NCBI GenBank assembly: GCA_963757065.1
Contig: CAVWQC010000007.1
Coordinates: 620,001-684,000 of the forward strand
Length of the DNA: 64,000 bases
Reading direction: 5' to 3'
Source of the DNA: PNON01 sp963757065
GTDB taxonomy: Bacteria; Chloroflexota; Anaerolineae; Anaerolineales; Anaerolineaceae
Shown: positions 38,210-45,806 of the stretch, piece after piece
How positions within the stretch are numbered: the first letter of the stretch is position 1
Layout of the letters: every line of letters starts with the position of its first letter
Notes under the pieces: model-generated
The model's input: the letters and a program-made list of their open reading frames with translations, nothing else
Database searches by the model: none
What the model was told of the DNA's origin: nothing
Program-made: the position numbers and the translations under genes

Positions 38210-38257
38210 TTTTCTGGAGTTATCAATCGTTAGCATTTATTTCTTTTGGAGGAACAT

Positions 38258-39106
38258 ATGGTGGATGTACCTGTGACAATCGTTTTACCCAGTGGTGGAG
38301 CCCGAAGGGCAGATATTCCAGATGACGTTCCGGTGGGAGAGATCATCGAGGAATTAACCTCATTGCTAAAGCTGCCTACAGTTGGACCCGATGGCAGACC
38401 AATGGGCTATCGCCTTGATAGCAAAGCATTAGGTAAAGAGCTCACTGAAAAAGAAACCTTAGCCAGTGCACATGTTCCTTCAGAAGACCGTTTGATGATC
38501 TCCGCCGATATCACTGCAGGTGCTGGTGTATCGATCGATGTCAGCCCGCGTATTCGCCGGTTAAAAATGGATTATCAGCTTATCCAGGAACTGACAGCCA
38601 GAAGCGATCTAATTCAAGTTGAACCATTATTGGTGCGCCCTGGCCTTCCACCGGAACACTACACCGTTACCTTTAAGTGCAAGAGCATCATAGGTATCGA
38701 TGGAAAAGGAAATCCAAAGATTGGTGAGCACCACCAGGTAGACATTTATCTGCATACACAGTATCCCCAACGGTGGCCTGGAATGAAATGGCTAACTCCG
38801 ATCTGGCATCCCAATATCAACCATCTAAACGGCACAGTTTGCATAGACGCAGCCTGGTGGGCAGCTTCCAGATCTTTGGATCGATTGGTCATTATGTTGG
38901 GAGAAATGCTGCAATACAAGAACTTTCATGATGATCCAACAAAACCGCCTTTTCCCTGGGACCCGGATGCGGCGCGTTGGTGTAGGGAATATCGAGGAAA
39001 GCATCCGGATGCTTTCCCGTTAGATAAACGTGAACTTTTGCGCCCGGAACGCATAAAGTTCAAGAAAATTGAATCTGTTACACCATCCAGAATTAGATTG
39101 AAGTGA
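38258..39106 (+). CDS. Ubiquitin-like domain fused to E2-like conjugating enzyme
   Basis: 282 aa. The ATG at 38258 is used: GGAGGA lies just upstream and the longer frame starts inside it. Residues 1-88 are a ubiquitin-like beta-grasp domain (VTIVLPSGGARRADIPDDVPVGEIIEEL to LMISADITAG) clearly paralogous to the next gene. Residues about 100-245 form a UBC fold: YTVTFKCKSI, HQVDIYLHTQYP, then TPIWHPNINHLNGTVCID with the HPN motif (184-186) and catalytic Cys195, and LDRLVIMLGEMLQYKNF. The C-terminal tail is basic. An E2 carries the activated modifier as a thioester; this one brings its own ubiquitin-like domain, which may be processed off or act in cis. Confidence 0.87.
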   Translation: MVDVPVTIVLPSGGARRADIPDDVPVGEIIEELTSLLKLPTVGPDGRPMGYRLDSKALGKELTEKETLASAHVPSEDRLMISADITAGAGVSIDVSPRIRRLKMDYQLIQELTARSDLIQVEPLLVRPGLPPEHYTVTFKCKSIIGIDGKGNPKIGEHHQVDIYLHTQYPQRWPGMKWLTPIWHPNINHLNGTVCIDAAWWAASRSLDRLVIMLGEMLQYKNFHDDPTKPPFPWDPDAARWCREYRGKHPDAFPLDKRELLRPERIKFKKIESVTPSRIRLK

Positions 39107-39165
39107 TCTATCAATGAGCGCTCAAAATAATAAAAACCTAATGATAAAAATTGAGGAGAAAAACC

Positions 39166-39432
39166 ATGTCTGATATTAATGTTACTTTAGTGCTTCCATC
39201 CGGAGGCAGCCGTGTCGCAGAAGTGCCGGGAGATGTACCGGTCAAAGAACTCATTCCAGAGCTTGCTACCTCATTGGAACTCCCGACCACCGGACCCGAT
39301 GGACGGCCAATCAACTACCGTTTGGATAGCAAGGCTTTAGGCCGTGAACTCCAGGAGACGGAGACATTATCCGATGCAAAAATCCCTCAGGATGATCGGG
39401 TGATGATCACTGCAGATATCACTGCAGGTTAA
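39166..39432 (+). CDS. Free ubiquitin-like protein ending in Gly
   Basis: 88 aa. TGAGGAG precedes the ATG at 39166; the TTG at 39151 lies inside that site. Beta-grasp modifier: INVTLVLPSGGSRVAEVPGDVPVKELIPELATSLELP through DDRVMITADITAG. It is colinear with the N-terminus of the E2 fusion (shared PSGG, GPDGRP, YRLDSKALG-EL, DITAG). The chain ends exactly at AG, so the conjugation-competent C-terminal Gly is exposed without processing. Predicted to be the modifier activated by the E1, passed to the E2 and attached to unknown targets. Confidence 0.87.
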   Translation: MSDINVTLVLPSGGSRVAEVPGDVPVKELIPELATSLELPTTGPDGRPINYRLDSKALGRELQETETLSDAKIPQDDRVMITADITAG

Positions 39433-39473
39433 TAATATCGCTCACCTTAATAAACATGGACAAAGGATTTGCC

Positions 39474-40124
39474 ATGCTCAGTAGTACAGAACCAACCAAA
39501 ACCAGCATCCAATTGCTTCCTTCAGAAGAAGTCTTGCCGCGTTCAACGCGTATACCTTTTTCTCAGGCAATCAACTGGCAACCAACTCGTAATGATGGCA
39601 GCTTTCCTGAACCTGTCGTGTCTGTATTCATGACCAGGCCAGCATTTAGCGAATGCTGCAACCATGCCATGAGTGATATGGATAATGAAGTGGGTGGATG
39701 GCTGCTGGGAAAATGGCGGACAGATAAAGAAACTAATAAACAATTTATCATTGTGGACACAGTCCTGCCAGCTCAAAACACCATTTCCCGCAGCACCTAT
39801 TTGACGTTTACCCAACAAAGTCAGGTGGATTTACGAAATCACCTGGACGAAAAATACCCGGATAAAGAGCTGGTAGGTTGGTTCCATACGCATCCACGAA
39901 TGGGTGTTTTCCTCTCCAGCTATGACACCTGGCTTCATCAACACTTTTTTCCTGAATTGTGGCAGGTTGCGCTGGTGATCGAACCTCATTCAGGTGTGGG
40001 TGGTTTTTTTGTAAGGCAGAAGGATGGCGAATTGGATCCACGCCAGTATTATGGATTTTATGAATTGGTTGAAAATATCGAGCAAAGTGTGGTTGATTGG
40101 CATAATTTGACAATATCACCTTAA
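39474..40124 (+). CDS. JAB/JAMM-family metalloprotease (deubiquitinase-like)
   Basis: About 216 aa from the ATG at 39474, which has AAAGGA 7 bases upstream. The JAMM zinc site is complete: Glu72 in DNEVGGWLLG, then HTHPRMGVFLSSYD, that is H-x-H-x7-S-x2-D (H138, H140, S148, D151). Family members of the Rpn11/Mov34 group cut isopeptide bonds after a C-terminal Gly. Because the modifier is already mature, the likely job is removing it from targets, or cleaving the modifier-E2 fusion. It starts about 40 bases after the modifier gene. Confidence 0.9.
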   Translation: MLSSTEPTKTSIQLLPSEEVLPRSTRIPFSQAINWQPTRNDGSFPEPVVSVFMTRPAFSECCNHAMSDMDNEVGGWLLGKWRTDKETNKQFIIVDTVLPAQNTISRSTYLTFTQQSQVDLRNHLDEKYPDKELVGWFHTHPRMGVFLSSYDTWLHQHFFPELWQVALVIEPHSGVGGFFVRQKDGELDPRQYYGFYELVENIEQSVVDWHNLTISP

Positions 40125-40145
40125 TCTTTGCAAAAGGAGGTAACA

Positions 40146-41004
40146 ATGACGCGAATAATGCGTTTGTATTATTACGGTGTTGCCGGTGCGATTGGCGGTT
40201 TGATTGCCTGGCAGTTAAGTAACCTGATTGGTCTTTCTTTTACCCCAATCCTCTACCTGAACGAGATGATCGTAGGTGCAGTGATAGGCTTGTGCATCGG
40301 TGTCAGCATAGGTCTGGTCGAAGGGGTCTTACGTCAGAACCTGGTCTATTCCCTTCGATCTGTGGCTGTTTTTGCAGGGTTGGGAGCAGCAGGTGGTGCA
40401 ATTGGTCTTCCACTCGCGGAGGGTCTATTTCAACTCTCTGGTGGAATAATTTTGGGGCGGTTGTTTGGCTGGGCAGTATTTGGATTATTGATCGGCTTAG
40501 CCGCCGGATGGATGGGGGGAGCTCAGGTCTGGAAAAGCGGCCTGGGAGGTTTTATCGGCGGGCTCATGGGAGGAGTAATATTAAGTTCAGTCCAAAAATG
40601 GTTATCAAATGCTTTGGTGGGTAAAGCCATTGGCCTGATCCTCCTGGGCGCTTCGATCGGAGTATTTCATTGCTCTCATCGTCTACCTGCTCTCCCGAGC
40701 CTGGATAGTGGTAAAAAGCGGCAAGTTGAAAGGGATGGAATTTGTTTTGGACAAATTCATGAAACAAAAAAGCCCGAGTGCTTTTATTGGCAGTGATGCA
40801 CTGAAGGCAGAAATTGTCTTACCTGATCCAGATATCGCCCCTCAACATGCCATGCTGAAAGGGTTTGAAACACACTTCACCATCAAAGATATGAGTATGA
40901 ATGGTACCTTCTTGAATAATAAAAAAGTTGAAGTGGCACGCTTGAGTGATCATCAAGTTATCCGGTTGGGGAACACCGAATTGGTGTATTTCGAAAAGAG
41001 GTAA
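40146..41004 (+). CDS. Glycine-rich membrane protein with C-terminal FHA domain (frame-broken)
   Basis: A perfect AAGGAGG precedes the ATG at 40146. The first about 195 residues are several Gly-zipper TM helices (GVAGAIGGLIAWQL; GAVIGLCIGVSIGLVEG; GLGAAGGAIGLPLAEG; GLLIGLAAGWMGG; GFIGGLMGG). One extra base near 40666 breaks the frame; without it the chain runs on through IALIVYLLSRAWIVVKSG into an FHA domain (FIGSDALKAEIVLPDPDIAPQHAMLKG; TIKDMSMNGTFLNNKKV; LGNTELVYFEKR). FHA domains bind phosphothreonine peptides. Thus a membrane protein presenting a phospho-reader to the cytoplasm, about 286 aa. Its presence in the cassette suggests phosphorylation input, but no kinase is near. Confidence 0.75.
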
Positions 41005-42144
41005 ATGATGAGACAAAAATATAACTCCACCATTCTTATTTTCGTTTGTTTCTTAACCATATTCAGCTCCGCTTTTACATTCCATCCTGCTGTTAGTTTC
41101 CAGAATGAGGAGGAAGTAAATCTGCGGATCACCCAGGTGGATACATCCCATTTCCCGCAGGTGATGGTCTATGTCTCTGCTATGGATTCAAATGGGGATC
41201 CGATCCCAGTCAACCCGGCGAACCTGGTACTCAGGGAGGATGATCAAAAAGTAAATATCGATACGATGAAAGGGGAAGGGGATAGTGGACAACTAACCAC
41301 CATGCTCGTTATTGACATCTCCGGCAGCATGAATGCCGGCGGAAAACTGTCGATGGCTAAAAAGGTGGCTGGTGAATACGTAACTCAAATGCGGTCGAAT
41401 GACCAAGCCGGGATTGTTGCATTCAACAATAAAGTAAACCTGGTTCAGTCGGTAACCACAGACCGAAATGTCCTTCAATCGGCTATCGATAACCTGAAGG
41501 CCGGGAACGATACAGCAATGTACGATGCTTTGATAAAAGCAACCGATGAATTAAACCCGCTCAGTGGACGTAAAGCCATCATCGTCCTCACAGATGGTCT
41601 GGATAATCAAAGCAAGAACTCACCAACTGATGTTCTGAATAGCATAGGTAAGTCAGGACTGTCGATTTCCACCATTGGGCTTGGTGATCCGGGACAAAGC
41701 CCCGGCAACATGACCGCCCTGGATGAGAAAACATTGAGTGCTCTAGCAGAAAAAGCTGGAGGAAGCTATGGGTTGGCGACTGATCAGGAATCATTAATGC
41801 AGATCTATGAAAAATATGGTCGGGCATTAAAAAGCGAATACGCCATCACATATACCAGTCAATCCAAGTTGAGAGATGGAATCAATCGCAGTTTATCGGT
41901 TTCGCTTGAAGAAGGTGGAATTGCCTCATGGTCTGGTGAGACCAAGACTCAATTTAACCCTGGTGGCATTGTTCCAGAAGTGGCTTCTGCTACATCCTGG
42001 CCAACATTTTTTGGTTTGCTGGCAATACTGATAATTCTTCTCTTTCTACCCATGATAATCCGGATGGTGAAGAGAATCAGCCCGCAAAAGGAAGCTGCTC
42101 CAGTTATGCCTGTACAAAAAACGACCCGGGTTAAGTTAAAATAA
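41005..42144 (+). CDS. Secreted von Willebrand factor A domain protein, C-terminal TM
   Basis: 379 aa. Starts directly after the FHA stop (a second ATG is at 41008). N-terminal signal sequence, then a beta-rich region (NLRITQVDTSHFPQVMVYVSAMDSNGDPI), and a VWA domain (about 90-270) with the metal-ion-dependent adhesion motif MLVIDISGSMNAGGKL (DxSxS), later DTAMYDALIKA and VLTDGLDNQS (MIDAS Thr/Asp). A TM helix at about 335-355 and a basic tail anchor it. So the VWA faces outward. VWA domains mediate protein-protein contacts in metal-dependent complexes. Last gene of the cassette, followed by a terminator. Confidence 0.83.
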   Translation: MMRQKYNSTILIFVCFLTIFSSAFTFHPAVSFQNEEEVNLRITQVDTSHFPQVMVYVSAMDSNGDPIPVNPANLVLREDDQKVNIDTMKGEGDSGQLTTMLVIDISGSMNAGGKLSMAKKVAGEYVTQMRSNDQAGIVAFNNKVNLVQSVTTDRNVLQSAIDNLKAGNDTAMYDALIKATDELNPLSGRKAIIVLTDGLDNQSKNSPTDVLNSIGKSGLSISTIGLGDPGQSPGNMTALDEKTLSALAEKAGGSYGLATDQESLMQIYEKYGRALKSEYAITYTSQSKLRDGINRSLSVSLEEGGIASWSGETKTQFNPGGIVPEVASATSWPTFFGLLAILIILLFLPMIIRMVKRISPQKEAAPVMPVQKTTRVKLK

Positions 42145-42221
42145 CGTAGAGATAATATAAATCACCAAGTAATAATAAGATAGTCGTTAAGCTTGGAAAA
42201 CATGAATAATTGTTATTTCAA

Positions 42222-42260
42222 AAAATCCTCTACCGGTTTAATATGGTAGAGGATTTTATA
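42222..42260. terminator. Bidirectional terminator closing the cassette
   Basis: Perfect 13-bp stem AAAATCCTCTACC / GGTAGAGGATTTT (42222-42234 with 42245-42257), 10-base loop, A and T tracts on both flanks. Serves the VWA gene (plus) and rimO (minus). Confidence 0.92.
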
Positions 42261-42287
42261 TTTTCCTATGATTCAATTAATTATTTT

Positions 42288-43619
42288 CTAATTGACTACT
42301 GACCCGGTCAGATCGTGGACCATTGCACCATCAATTCGAACAGGGATTATTTCCCCAATCGGATGCTCACCCTGGATGACGACCATCCCATCAATTTCCG
42401 GAGCATCCCGATATGATCTGCCAATACTGATGCCATCCCCGGCACCTTCCACCAACACATCCAGGTTTTTCCCCACAAGGGCTTGATTGTTCACCATGGA
42501 TATCTGTTCCTGGAGCAACATTAACCTCTCCAGCCTGTTGTGTTTTACTTCTGCCGGGATTGGATCACCTAAAGCTTCGCTTGCCGTTCCCGGTTCAAAT
42601 GAAAAGGGAAATGCACCGACATGATCGAGCTTAAGCTCTTCGATAAAATCGAGTAATGTCTGGAATTCCTTTTCAGTTTCCCCTGGATAACCAACAATAA
42701 AAGTTGACCTGATCGCCAGGTCAGGCATGGCCTTGCGCATTTTCCCGATGGTTTTCATGACCCAATCGATATTATGCGGCCGATTCATTCTTTTTAACAT
42801 ATCCGGGTGCCCGTGCTGCAATGGGATATCCAGGTAGTGCAAGATCTGCGGTCGGGAAGCCATAACATCGATAAGACCATCCGTCACATAACCCGGATAA
42901 GCATACATCACCCGAATCCAGTTCAAATCAGGTACTTCATCCGTCATTTTTTCGAGCAACCTGGTTAATCCATCGGGGATTTTTAGATCACTTCCATAGT
43001 CAGTTGAATCCTGTGCAATCAGGACAATTTCTTTGACACCGGCAGATTGCAGGGTTTTTGCTTCATGAATGATCGAATCTGCCGGCCGACTTACAGCTTT
43101 TCCTTTGATCAGTGGTATTGCACAAAAAGCACAGGGTCTCCGGCAGCCGTCTGCGATCTTGATATATGCACTTCCAGCCTGCCTCGCAGCTCGCAGGATA
43201 CCATCCACTTCGCCGCCGGAATCAGGCACATCCGGAAGGTGATATAGTGGTTCGGGGTTCTTTTGACTGCGGAGTGCACGAACAACCTGGACAACATCCA
43301 TCCATCTCCGGGTACCAAGCATGCCATCGATCCCAGGAATCTGGCGGGAGACCTCCTGCCGGTATCTTTGCGTGAGGCAGCCAGCAGCCACAATGAGTTG
43401 GCCTTTATGCTTTTTGGCTGTCAGGTCCTTTAGAATGGAGTAAGATTCATCTCTTGCATCACCGATAAATCCGCAGGTATTTACGATCACAACGCCTGCC
43501 TTTTCGGGTGATTCAATTAATCGAAATCCATCCCTGCCCAACAATTGAGCCATTGAATCTGAATCGACTGTGTTCTTGGCACATCCAAGAGAAATAATAC
43601 AAACATCATTTAATTTCAT
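42288..43619 (-). CDS. rimO: Ribosomal protein S12 methylthiotransferase RimO
   Basis: 443 aa, radical-SAM enzyme that methylthiolates Asp89 of S12. N-terminal UPF0004 domain: VCIISLGCAKNTVDSD, VVIVNTCGFIGDAR and AAGCLTQRY (three Fe-S cysteines). Radical-SAM CxxxCxxC: DGCRRPCAFCAIP. TRAM domain at the C-terminus. The D-S residues after CAKN and the signature VNTCGFI distinguish RimO from MiaB. 15 bases downstream of rodZ on the same strand, so co-transcription is likely. Confidence 0.95.
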   Translation of the reverse strand: MKLNDVCIISLGCAKNTVDSDSMAQLLGRDGFRLIESPEKAGVVIVNTCGFIGDARDESYSILKDLTAKKHKGQLIVAAGCLTQRYRQEVSRQIPGIDGMLGTRRWMDVVQVVRALRSQKNPEPLYHLPDVPDSGGEVDGILRAARQAGSAYIKIADGCRRPCAFCAIPLIKGKAVSRPADSIIHEAKTLQSAGVKEIVLIAQDSTDYGSDLKIPDGLTRLLEKMTDEVPDLNWIRVMYAYPGYVTDGLIDVMASRPQILHYLDIPLQHGHPDMLKRMNRPHNIDWVMKTIGKMRKAMPDLAIRSTFIVGYPGETEKEFQTLLDFIEELKLDHVGAFPFSFEPGTASEALGDPIPAEVKHNRLERLMLLQEQISMVNNQALVGKNLDVLVEGAGDGISIGRSYRDAPEIDGMVVIQGEHPIGEIIPVRIDGAMVHDLTGSVVN

Positions 43620-43634
43620 TTCTACCTTTAATGA

Positions 43635-45035
43635 TTACTGGGTTGGGGTCCTGCTGGGTGTCCGCGTCCGCGTGGGATAAGGCGTGGAAGTCGGCATTTT
43701 CGTTTTCGTAGGCGGATAAGTATTGGACGGCCTTGGTGTCTTACTTGGTTTCAAGGTTGCTGATGGTGTTACAGATGGAGTAAATGTAGGTGTACCAAAA
43801 GAATTGATGTCGAAGATCAGGTGGATGACACTGCCCTGTGGGCCAAGATTTCCCAGATCGGTTTGGTTGAATATCACCTGGATTGCTGCTGCATTTCCGC
43901 AGATTAATTCTACTTGTTTCTTTCCTTCAAAAAGGTAAGGGTTACCAGGTGTCAGTCTCCCATTAAAAACAACCTTATCATCCACGATGACTTGCATGTA
44001 TGCGCTTTGATTCGCCACAAAAAATACACTCACCGGAGATCCTGAAATAGCAGGAGCAGCGAATGTCAGGGTAGGTCGATCAGCAGGTATAACAGCAGTT
44101 ACAGTCTCTGTGGTCGGTGGTTCGAGTGTGGCTGTCGGAGTCAAGCCGGCTTCAGCTGTGGCTGTGTGGATCAACGCATCTATCTGTGCCTGGGCAGTTT
44201 TTGTAGCACGAGGATCAACCTGGTAGCTTACAATTGCGCTGGCTCCCCAGATCAAACTGGCAAATGTAATGATAACGAGAATGATCACGACAAAAATATC
44301 CAGGGAAAATAGACTCCTTGCTGAAGGCAGCCCCTGTTTTGGCATACCTCCCGGGTTTGGAACTTTAATTGATCGTTTCTTCTGTTTACTTTCGACGAGT
44401 AATAAAGCTTCCTGGCGTTTCAGCTGTAAAGCTTCTGCATATTTTAATAAGATGGCTTCTGTGTCCAGATCCAGGAATCCGGCATAATTATTCAACATAC
44501 CCTTGCATTGGACTGAAGATGGCAGTTCGTCAAACCTACCCTCCTCTAGTGCGATGACATAATGCAAAGGGATATGCGTAATCTCTTCAATACTGGTTGT
44601 CGATAAACTTAATCGGTTCCTTTGCTTCTTTAGGTCATTTCCGATTTCGGAAAAAAGCTTTTGAGCTCCATCCTTCTGATCATTGATACTAATAGAATTT
44701 GCGGGATGAATTGGATTATCCGCATCACTGAGTTGGACTGAACCGTCTTGATCGGTGTTCTTAAAATCATTAATTTCATTCGCCTGATCCAATTTCAGGG
44801 TGCTTTTATCCGAAAGGAGCAGATCCTCAAGTTCCTTCGGTGGTAAATTGAAGTAATCCCAATACATCCTTATAAAGCCGCGACCCTGGACTATGGATGG
44901 TAAATCATCAAGGCGGTCTTCTTCGATCGCCAGCAGATACTTCTCTTTTATGCGCAAAGCACGGTAAACCTGCTCCAGAGTTAATTTCTTCTGGCTGCGG
45001 GTTTTAGCGATGATTTGACCAATGCTTTCAGTCAT
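43635..45035 (-). CDS. RodZ-like protein with two helix-turn-helix domains
   Basis: 466 aa. Two HTH_25-type domains: residues about 8-75 (IGQIIAKTRSQKKLTLEQVYRALRIKEKYLLAIEEDRLDDLPS) and about 130-200 (LKKQRNRLSLSTTSIEEITHIPLHYVIALEEGRFDELPSSVQCKGMLNNYAGFLDLD). Then a TM helix at about 245-268, a Thr-rich linker, a DUF4115 beta domain (about 310-395; VFFVANQSAYMQVIVDDKVVFNGRLTPGNPYLFEGKKQVELICGNAAAIQVIFNQTDLG) and a Thr/Pro tail. RodZ links MreB to the wall-elongation machinery in other bacteria. Two HTH copies are unusual. Upstream of rimO. Confidence 0.85.
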   Translation of the reverse strand: MTESIGQIIAKTRSQKKLTLEQVYRALRIKEKYLLAIEEDRLDDLPSIVQGRGFIRMYWDYFNLPPKELEDLLLSDKSTLKLDQANEINDFKNTDQDGSVQLSDADNPIHPANSISINDQKDGAQKLFSEIGNDLKKQRNRLSLSTTSIEEITHIPLHYVIALEEGRFDELPSSVQCKGMLNNYAGFLDLDTEAILLKYAEALQLKRQEALLLVESKQKKRSIKVPNPGGMPKQGLPSARSLFSLDIFVVIILVIITFASLIWGASAIVSYQVDPRATKTAQAQIDALIHTATAEAGLTPTATLEPPTTETVTAVIPADRPTLTFAAPAISGSPVSVFFVANQSAYMQVIVDDKVVFNGRLTPGNPYLFEGKKQVELICGNAAAIQVIFNQTDLGNLGPQGSVIHLIFDINSFGTPTFTPSVTPSATLKPSKTPRPSNTYPPTKTKMPTSTPYPTRTRTPSRTPTQ

Positions 45036-45057
45036 GGTGGTTAGGGATTAAAACAAG

Positions 45058-45092
45058 CCGGTCTGGCAGATTTTGAGAATTTGCCAGACCGG
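45058..45092 (-). terminator. Terminator of rplI
   Basis: Perfect 11-bp stem CCGGTCTGGCA / TGCCAGACCGG (45058-45068 with 45082-45092). Read on the minus strand it is followed by CTTGTTTTAAT. Confidence 0.85.
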
Positions 45093-45139
45093 TGAAATGC
45101 ATTAGAATATTTGATTCTGGCCTAAGAATCTGATACCGA

Positions 45140-45670
45140 TTATTCCTTGACTTCTTCAACTTCAACAGGTTTTTCGGTAACAGCTTCAACCACCGGGGTT
45201 TCTTCTGGTAATCCGGCAACAACTTCACCTTCACGATGAACGATGATCTTCACTTCCGGCATCAGATCCACAGTAAGGCGAATGTGGGCTTTCTTTTCAC
45301 CAAGAGTACGGATGGGTTGAATATCCACCTGGTGGCGTTCAACGGTAACTCCGCTTTTTTCTTTGATGGCATCCACGATCATCTGGGGGGTAATTGAACC
45401 GTAGAGTTTTCCAGTTTCACCGGCTTTTGAGCCAAATGTCAGGGTTAACTTGGAAAGGACCTCTGCAACACTGCCCATTTCCTGGTTCAAAGCTGCTCTC
45501 CGGATGGTAGCCTGCTGACGAATGCTTTCAGACTGTTTCATGGCTCCGGGAGTAGCTAATACTGCAAGATTTGTCGGGAGGAGAAAGTTGCGGCCATAGC
45601 CATCAGCGACACGTTTTACGTCACCGGCGCGGCCTAATTTATATACGTCTTTAAGTAATAGTACTTTCAT
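45140..45670 (-). CDS. rplI: 50S ribosomal protein L9
   Basis: 176 aa. MKVLLLKDVYKLGRAGDVKRVADGYGRNFLLPTNLAVLAT is the N-terminal rRNA-binding domain; a long connecting helix and the C-domain (KLTLTFGSKAGETGKLYGSITPQMIVDAIKEKSGVTVERHQVDI) follow. Unlike the usual 150-aa protein it has an acidic Val/Glu-rich tail of about 30 residues. Transcribed alone, between thrS and rodZ, with its own terminator. Confidence 0.96.
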   Translation of the reverse strand: MKVLLLKDVYKLGRAGDVKRVADGYGRNFLLPTNLAVLATPGAMKQSESIRQQATIRRAALNQEMGSVAEVLSKLTLTFGSKAGETGKLYGSITPQMIVDAIKEKSGVTVERHQVDIQPIRTLGEKKAHIRLTVDLMPEVKIIVHREGEVVAGLPEETPVVEAVTEKPVEVEEVKE

Positions 45671-45806
45671 TTTTCAAGCCCTTCTTGAAGAAGATACTCT
45701 AATGCGAAGGGTACAACGCATCAGGCGGATGGGAGTATACCATAAAATCGAAGGATTCTTTAGTATATGAAGTGGAAGAAAATTTCCACTTCATATTTCC
45801 CATTGC

